Source: UBA4717 sp002404395 (GTDB taxonomy: Bacteria > Bacillota > Clostridia > Oscillospirales > CAG-272). Taken from it: DNA of 10,097 nt. The stretch is from contig CALFNW010000052.1 of the NCBI GenBank assembly GCA_937902275.1, forward strand, positions 1-10,097. The letters are read 5' to 3'. A model generated the notes under the pieces. It worked only from the letters and a program-made list of their open reading frames with translations, searched no databases and had not been told where the DNA came from. Position numbers and translations under genes: made by a program. Below, piece by piece: positions 5,932 through 10,097 of this stretch; position 1 is the first letter of the stretch, and each line of letters begins with the position of its first letter.

Positions 5932-6761
5932 TTGCTGCTTTTTTCCGCTCTTCCGAAAACCTTGTCAAAATACCTGAAAAACCGTTCGGTCGTATGAGTG
6001 CCGTTCCGACATATTCTGCGTATAAACAATACATCAGACTGCTCGGCGCCCTGCGGCAACACTTCGCCCGTAAGCGCCGCTTCGACTCCGAGCGCTTCAA
6101 GCACCGCAACGCTTTCATCGCTCACGGCACAGTACGGGTAAGCATAAGCTTTCACATTGACAACCCCGAGCCTTGATAAGGCATCAAACGCGTTCGAAAG
6201 GTCACGGGTCAAAATTTTGCGATATTCCCCGACCGCTTCGCCCGGCTTTATTGACGATCCTACCCGATCGTCAAGTCTGTGAAGATCATACGAATGATTT
6301 GCAAGTTCGAATATACCGCTGTTTTTCATAATTTTCAGCTCATATTCGGTCATATGCGGAAAAGTCGAAAAATTCTTGCCGATTGAAGAAACCGTCACCG
6401 CCATAACCGCCCTGTATCCGTACTTACTCAGGATCGGGAGCGCATTATACAAAACATCCGAGTATCCGTCATCAAATGTTATGAGCACCGATCTTTCGGG
6501 AATCGGCTTGCCGCCCGCAACCCGCGAGGCAAGCTCTCCGAGCGAAATAGTTTCATAGCCGTGCCGCTTCAGGTAATACATATCCGCCTCAAACACCGAC
6601 GGGGAAATTGAAAACTCACTGTCCGGCGACGGTTTTACGCTGTGATACATTATGCACGGCACTCCGATGACCTCAGCCGATATTCCGAGGCTGAAAACCA
6701 TTGCCGTAAAAATCAAAAACGCCGCAAATGCGGCGCGTTTTATGCCTGTTGGATTTCTCAT
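5928..6761 (-). CDS. Exported polysaccharide deacetylase (CE4, PgaB/IcaB-like motifs)
   Basis: This is a metal-dependent enzyme that removes acetyl groups from N-acetylglucosamine in cell-wall or exopolysaccharide. The N-terminus has a signal peptide or anchor: basic start, hydrophobic residues 10-27, and a likely cut after ISA (about residue 29). NodB-homology motifs follow in order: MYHSV (38-42); TFDDGYSD (95-102), giving the base Asp97 and metal ligand Asp98; NHSYDLH (155-161), with His156 and His161 as ligands; AYAYPYC (205-211). The H-x4-H spacing is that of PgaB/IcaB poly-GlcNAc deacetylases, unlike the H-x3-H of peptidoglycan deacetylases. The usual glycine after AYPY is a cysteine. 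At 277 residues it is essentially one catalytic domain. The acetyltransferase lies upstream on the same strand after 104 bases, and no terminator separates them. A weak GGAAAGTGAAG ribosome binding site precedes the ATG. Confidence 0.85.
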   Translation of the reverse strand: MRNPTGIKRAAFAAFLIFTAMVFSLGISAEVIGVPCIMYHSVKPSPDSEFSISPSVFEADMYYLKRHGYETISLGELASRVAGGKPIPERSVLITFDDGYSDVLYNALPILSKYGYRAVMAVTVSSIGKNFSTFPHMTEYELKIMKNSGIFELANHSYDLHRLDDRVGSSIKPGEAVGEYRKILTRDLSNAFDALSRLGVVNVKAYAYPYCAVSDESVAVLEALGVEAALTGEVLPQGAEQSDVLFIRRICRNGTHTTERFFRYFDKVFGRAEKSSN

Positions 6762-6865
6762 ACCGCTTCACTTTCCGCCGTTTTCGGCTTATGCAGAACA
6801 TTCTCTGCCGTCAGGATCACTGTACAATTAGCTTGCCGGACTTTGAGTGCGGTATGCGGACCAAT

Positions 6866-7480
6866 TTATTCCGATTCTTTGATCTTGTCGTCAGATCTTC
6901 CGAAAAATTCAGATTTCAATATCGCATATTCTCCTATATCGCGGTACTTTTCTTTTACAAACAGCGCGCTCCTGAAAATTCCTTCAAAAGTCATTCCGCA
7001 CTTTTCCATAACGCGCCTGCTCGCGTCGTTTCCGACCATATATCGGGTCTCGATCCGATTAAGCCCCAATTTCTCAAAGCCGAACCGCATAACAAGTCCG
7101 AGCGCCTCGTCGGCATAACCCTGCCCGCGATAATTCGGATTTATGACATATCCTATCTCGGCTTTGCGATTGCTCCTGTCGATACTGACAAAACCGCAGG
7201 TGCCGATCATTTTGCCGCTTTTCTTCAGCTCGACCGCCCAATCAAAAAACTGCCCGCTTTTATATTGACGCTGTACATATGCCAGATACTGTGATGTATA
7301 CACCGAGCTTTCGTGGGGATTCCAGAGCAAGAACTCGGTAACGTCCGGACGCGAAGCGTATTCAAACATATCGTCGGCGTCGGTAGGAAGTATTTTTCTC
7401 AGGCGTATTCTACCGCCTTCAAGCATGGGTATATCGGTAAATATTTCGGAAATTTTGTCTTTCTTTGAAAAAAAGCTCAT
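6866..7480 (-). CDS. GNAT-family N-acetyltransferase, RimJ/RimL type
   Basis: This 204-residue cytoplasmic enzyme transfers an acetyl group from acetyl-CoA to an amine, in this subfamily often a protein N-terminus or a small molecule; the acceptor is unknown. The N-terminal strand IRLRKILPTDADDMF (25-39) is typical. The pyrophosphate-binding loop is RGQGYADEAL (118-127), after the strand AEIGYVINPNY. The later NDASRRVMEKCGM (151-163) and FEGIFR are the characteristic RimJ/L motif. It is probably the first gene of a short minus-strand unit with the deacetylase, from a promoter at 7517-7545. AGGAG precedes the ATG by 12 bases, which is long. A closer ATG at 7490 is out of frame and only 2 bases from the AGGAG, so 7480 is kept. 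Confidence 0.88.
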   Translation of the reverse strand: MSFFSKKDKISEIFTDIPMLEGGRIRLRKILPTDADDMFEYASRPDVTEFLLWNPHESSVYTSQYLAYVQRQYKSGQFFDWAVELKKSGKMIGTCGFVSIDRSNRKAEIGYVINPNYRGQGYADEALGLVMRFGFEKLGLNRIETRYMVGNDASRRVMEKCGMTFEGIFRSALFVKEKYRDIGEYAILKSEFFGRSDDKIKESE

Positions 7481-7516
7481 AGCCCGTCATGTCTCCTGTA
7501 TCAGTTTACTTAAGCT

Positions 7517-7545
7517 ATTATACTACCGATTGCGTTCAAATTCAA
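7517..7545 (-). promoter_or_regulatory. Promoter of the acetyltransferase
   Basis: Reading the minus strand, TTGAAT (7540-7545), a 17-base spacer and a perfect TATAAT (7517-7522) form a sigma-A promoter about 37 bases before the ATG. It is divergent from the tRNA promoter, whose -35 lies 28 bases away. Confidence 0.7.
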
Positions 7546-7572
7546 GAGCAATAAAATTTTTTCAAAAAACTA

Positions 7573-7601
7573 TTGCAATTTTGTTTTCTCTGTGGTATAA
7601 T
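7573..7601 (+). promoter_or_regulatory. Promoter of tRNA-Glu
   Basis: TTGCAA (7573-7578), a 17-base spacer and TATAAT (7596-7601) with an extended -10 TGG (7593-7595). Predicted transcription start is near 7608, leaving about 9 bases before the mature tRNA 5' end. Confidence 0.8.
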
Positions 7602-7616
7602 GCTATTTGTTGTGAC

Positions 7617-7691
7617 GGCCCGTTGGTCAAGCGGCTAAGACACCGCCCTCTCAAGGCGGATACGGGGGTTCGATTCCCCCACGGGTCACCA
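7617..7691 (+). tRNA. tRNA-Glu, anticodon CTC
   Basis: A complete cloverleaf can be drawn. The acceptor stem is GGCCCGT with ACGGGTC (7681-7687), discriminator A7688. The anticodon stem CCGCC/GGCGG (7643-7647 and 7655-7659) closes the loop CTCTCAA, giving anticodon CTC (7650-7652) for GAG codons. The T-stem is GGGGG/CCCCC with loop TTCGATT; the variable loop has 4 bases. The 3' CCA (7689-7691) is encoded. It is a single tRNA with its own promoter and terminator, and no integrated element is visible at its 3' end. Confidence 0.96.
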
Positions 7692-7725
7692 AAAATCGGC
7701 AAGCAGGCAGTGCTTGCCGATTTTT
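7691..7725 (+). terminator. Rho-independent terminator of tRNA-Glu
   Basis: AAAAATCGGCAAGCA (7691-7705) pairs perfectly with TGCTTGCCGATTTTT (7711-7725) around GGCAG: a 15-bp stem whose descending arm ends in a U-tract. The first base of the stem is the last A of the tRNA CCA. Confidence 0.93.
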
Positions 7726-7846
7726 CTTGTTACTCTGAAAAGCAATAATACGGAAATACTGTATATCATAAAGCGATACCGCGTCAACGTAAATATCAGA
7801 CAAGGTTAGGTTTATTTTGAAAAGCTTTCAGAGTATGCGCTCCGTA

Positions 7847-7875
7847 TTGACAAAATGCCCGATTTGTGGTATAGT
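7847..7875 (+). promoter_or_regulatory. Promoter of the lysyl-tRNA synthetase gene
   Basis: A perfect TTGACA (7847-7852), a 17-base spacer and TATAGT (7870-7875) make a strong sigma-A promoter. Transcription should begin near 7882, about 40 bases before the ATG at 7922. That is too short for a T-box leader and rules out the longer in-frame start at 7817. The preceding 7726-7846 holds no gene; ACTCTGAAA (7732-7740) and TTTCAGAGT (7826-7834) form an unexplained inverted repeat. Confidence 0.88.
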
Positions 7876-7921
7876 GTTGAATTATGAATGTGTGCGAAAA
7901 AGATCAGAAAGGAACACCGAA

Positions 7922-9904
7922 ATGCATTGGTCAGAAGAGATCGCTAAGAAAATAATAGAGCGCAACCCCAACAAAGAAGAATATGTCTGCGCGGCGGGTA
8001 TCAGCCCCTCCGGCTCGATTCATATAGGCAACTTCAGAGATATTGCCACAAGCTATTTTGTCGTAAAAGCACTGCGCAAAATGGGGCGGCGCGCAAAACT
8101 TTTGTTCTCTTGGGACGAGTTTGACCGCTTAAGAAAAGTACCGGTCAACGTTGCCGAAGTCGATTCCGATATGGAAAAGTATATCGGTATGCCGTATGTC
8201 GATGTAAAGGACGCTTTCGGTTGCTGTGAAAGCTATGCAAAGCACTTTCAGAATGAGTTTGAAGCGTCTATCAAGCGCTTCGGCATAGATATGGACTACC
8301 GCTATCAGTCAAAGATGTACCGTTCGGGCAAATACGCTAAATATGTGATCCACGCACTGAAGAACCGCGGCAGGATCTTTGACATACTCGACAGTTTCCG
8401 TACTCAGGATGCCGCCGAGGGTGAGCGCGAGGCTTACTATCCCGTCGGAATATACTGCCCGTGCTGCGGTAAAGACACCACGAAGATCCTTTCGCTCAAC
8501 GATGAATGTACCGTTGCGCAGTTTGAATGTGCCTGCGGACACCGCGGAAGCTTTGATTTTACCACAAACTTCAACTGCAAGCTCGCGTGGAAGATCGACT
8601 GGCCGATGCGTTGGATGTTTGAAGGAGTGGACTTTGAACCGGGCGGAAAGGACCACGCAAGCCCGACCGGAAGCTATCAGACAAGCCGTATAATCGCAAA
8701 GGAGATATTCGGATATGAAGCCCCGCTGTTCCAAGGCTATGAGTTCATAGGAATCAAGGGCACGACCGGAAAGATGTCGGGCTCGTCGGGACTCAATCTG
8801 ACCCCCGAAACTCTGCTCAAGCTTTACCAACCCGAAGTCATTCTCTGGCTCTATTCAAAGACTGAGCCGACCAAAGCATTCAATTTCTGCTTTGACGACG
8901 AGATATTGCGTCAGTATTTTGAATTTGACAAAATGTACACCGATTATAAGTCGGGCAATGCAAGCGAATATATAAACGGCATCATGTACAACGCGGTCAT
9001 AGACGGCAGAGAGGTCCAGACCGTTCCGATGCAGCTTTTGGTTTCGCTCGGTTCGATCGTTGATTTTAATGTCCCGATGCTTGAAACGGTGTTTGCAAAG
9101 ATCGGAACCCCCTATAAATATGAAAATTTTGCCGAAAGACTTGAACGCGCGCGTTTCTTCCTTGAACAGTGCTCGCCCGAAAGCGTGAACAAGCTCAGAG
9201 CTACGAGAAACCACGAGTATTACAACACGCTTGACGAAAAGGAAAAGCTTGAGATCTCAAAGCTTCACGAATATCTTGCCGGCAGAAATTATACGCTTGA
9301 CGAGCTTAATACCGGACTGTATGCTATCCCAAAAGAAGTATACAGCGATGTGACAGACGAAAAGCAGCTCAAGGCATATCAGGGCGCTTTCTTCAAAAAT
9401 GTGTACAAACTGCTGATAAACAAGGAAAAGGGACCGAGACTTTATCTCTTCCTCTATGCGGTTGACGTTGACAGATACCTGAACTTGCTTGATTTTTCCA
9501 CCCCGCAGACCGCCGAAGAAGCGGCGGCAGACTCGGCTGAAAAAAGCGATGCCGCTCCGATTGCCGAGGCGGTAAAGCCGGAGATCTCACTTGACGATTT
9601 TGACCGTGTGGATCTGCGCGTGTGCAAGGTGCTCAAGTGCGAAACTCCCGAAAAGTCGAGAAGCTGTTATAAGCTTACGCTTGACGACGGTATCGGCGAG
9701 CGGATCATTATGTCCAGCATCAAAAACGAATACAAACCCGAAGAGCTTGTGGGCAAGAAGATCATCGTAATAGTTAATCTGAAGCCCGCAAAGATTGCCG
9801 GAGTGATGAGCAACGGAATGTTGCTTGCCGCAACTCATGAAAGCTGCGGCTGTAAGCTGCTTTTTGCCGACGATTCGGTTCCGGCCGGCACTAAAATACA
9901 CTGA
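7922..9904 (+). CDS. lysK: Class I lysyl-tRNA synthetase with C-terminal tRNA-binding domain
   Basis: This enzyme charges tRNA-Lys with lysine in the cytoplasm using ATP. It is the archaeal-type class I form, not the usual bacterial class II LysS. The Rossmann domain begins HWSEEIAKKIIERNP and has the class I signatures HIGN (34-37) and KMSGS (284-288). Cysteines 179, 181, 182, 203 and 205 (CPCCGK, then CACGH) form a zinc-finger-like insert. The helical anticodon-binding region runs to about 526, matching the usual ~520-residue length of the family. An Ala/Glu-rich linker (527-552) leads to an OB-fold tRNA-binding domain of the EMAPII/Arc1p/MetRS C-terminal type (555-660), with DLRVCKV and the hallmark GVMSNGMLLAA (627-637). 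This fusion is unusual. The start at 7922 is preceded by AAAGGA (7908-7913); the longer frame from 7817 would span the promoter. The gene is transcribed alone and ends before a strong terminator. Confidence 0.95.
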   Translation: MHWSEEIAKKIIERNPNKEEYVCAAGISPSGSIHIGNFRDIATSYFVVKALRKMGRRAKLLFSWDEFDRLRKVPVNVAEVDSDMEKYIGMPYVDVKDAFGCCESYAKHFQNEFEASIKRFGIDMDYRYQSKMYRSGKYAKYVIHALKNRGRIFDILDSFRTQDAAEGEREAYYPVGIYCPCCGKDTTKILSLNDECTVAQFECACGHRGSFDFTTNFNCKLAWKIDWPMRWMFEGVDFEPGGKDHASPTGSYQTSRIIAKEIFGYEAPLFQGYEFIGIKGTTGKMSGSSGLNLTPETLLKLYQPEVILWLYSKTEPTKAFNFCFDDEILRQYFEFDKMYTDYKSGNASEYINGIMYNAVIDGREVQTVPMQLLVSLGSIVDFNVPMLETVFAKIGTPYKYENFAERLERARFFLEQCSPESVNKLRATRNHEYYNTLDEKEKLEISKLHEYLAGRNYTLDELNTGLYAIPKEVYSDVTDEKQLKAYQGAFFKNVYKLLINKEKGPRLYLFLYAVDVDRYLNLLDFSTPQTAEEAAADSAEKSDAAPIAEAVKPEISLDDFDRVDLRVCKVLKCETPEKSRSCYKLTLDDGIGERIIMSSIKNEYKPEELVGKKIIVIVNLKPAKIAGVMSNGMLLAATHESCGCKLLFADDSVPAGTKIH

Positions 9905-9969
9905 TCGGTCATTATATGTGTTTTGGGTGATTTGATCGTTTTGGCCGTTTTACCGCGAGACCGATTTTT

Positions 9970-10012
9970 AATGGTGTAAAAAACTCGGAATGAGTTTTTT
10001 ACACCATTTTTT
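9970..10012 (+). terminator. Rho-independent terminator of the lysyl-tRNA synthetase gene
   Basis: AATGGTGTAAAAAACTC (9970-9986) pairs perfectly with 9992-10008 around GGAAT, a 17-bp stem followed by TTTT. The A/T-rich arms would also let it work for transcripts on the other strand. Confidence 0.93.
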
Positions 10013-10020
10013 ATACACAA

Positions 10021-10096
10021 ATTGTAGATGATTTTTCCAAAATGTAGGTTTACAATAGATATGTTACAGAGAATAAAAAAAGAGTGACGAAAGGAG
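10021..10096 (+). promoter_or_regulatory. Promoter/operator-like region and ribosome binding site of a gene beyond the edge
   Basis: AAAGGAG (10090-10096) is a strong ribosome binding site whose start codon would lie just past the window. Upstream is a TACAAT (10051-10056) that could be a -10, or a TTTACA (10049-10054) that could be a -35; neither pairs with a convincing partner. Four half-sites, TGTA at 10023 and 10043 and TACA at 10051 and 10065, form nested dyads, which suggests a repressor operator. The identity of the regulator and gene is unknown. Confidence 0.45.
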
Positions 10097-10097
10097 C

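Noticed and set aside
5844..6118. Open frames on the plus strand and in other minus frames across the deacetylase region
   Set aside because: They are shadows of the deacetylase gene or lack ribosome binding sites and recognisable products.
6793..6808. GCAGA-N6-TCTGC palindrome as an SOS/LexA box
   Set aside because: It does not match the Gram-positive CGAAC-N4-GTTCG consensus, and the neighbouring genes are not SOS genes.
7617..7691. tRNA-Glu as an integration site of a mobile element
   Set aside because: The 3' end is followed at once by a normal terminator, with no integrase or repeated tRNA tail in the window.
7817..7921. In-frame extension of the LysRS gene to an earlier start
   Set aside because: A strong promoter (7847-7875) lies inside this extension and the ribosome binding site fits the ATG at 7922. 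The extra 35 residues do not resemble LysRS.
7876..7921. T-box or lysine riboswitch controlling the LysRS gene
   Set aside because: The predicted leader is only about 40 bases, with no specifier hairpin or antiterminator.
8309..8830. 173-residue open frame opposite the LysRS gene
   Set aside because: It is an antisense shadow of a strongly conserved gene, without its own signals.

Overview
The window looks like chromosomal DNA of a Clostridia-type Bacillota, most likely an uncultured gut anaerobe. The support is AGGAGG-like ribosome binding sites, sigma-A promoters with 16-17 bp spacers, U-tailed hairpin terminators, a class I lysyl-tRNA synthetase, and a small Clostridia-type protein with the DELPLGFAMSL motif. 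No rRNA, CRISPR array, integrase or complete insertion sequence is visible.

Layout. Positions 1-1500 are AT-rich rubble at a rearrangement scar. They hold the 3' part of a six-hairpin glycosidase-like gene, an apparent 12-codon GH2-like gene start overlapping its stop codon, and the decayed last ~64 codons of a type I restriction gene (hsdR). A GC-rich hairpin near 1649-1690 marks a visible rise in GC. Positions 1732-3287 hold a two-gene NitT/TauT-type ABC importer (permease and ATPase) with its own promoter but no substrate-binding protein. Positions 3412-5050 hold a GH110-like alpha-1,3-galactosidase gene broken by a single frameshift, probably in a GGGGG run. A possible 38-codon ORF follows directly, then a 103-residue protein of unknown function.

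A strong bidirectional terminator at 5563-5602 separates these from a minus-strand group: a 64-residue Clostridia-type small protein, an exported PgaB/IcaB-like polysaccharide deacetylase, and a RimJ/RimL-type acetyltransferase. A tRNA-Glu(CTC) gene with its own promoter and terminator is divergent from the acetyltransferase. The last gene is a class I lysyl-tRNA synthetase fused to a C-terminal EMAPII/MetRS-type tRNA-binding domain, followed by a strong terminator. The final 80 bases carry a promoter-like segment with TGTA/TACA dyads and the ribosome binding site of a gene that starts just beyond the edge.

How the parts relate. The glycosidase remnant, the importer and the GH110 gene suggest a glycan or small-nutrient accessory region that has suffered deletions and frameshifts. 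The right half is housekeeping. I see no clear new defence or mobile system. The most notable item is the LysRS-I plus tRNA-binding-domain fusion, followed by the decayed GH110 gene and the recombination scar. In three places (permease, LysRS, 64-residue protein) the longest ORF is not the likely gene: a promoter or ribosome binding site argues for an internal start.
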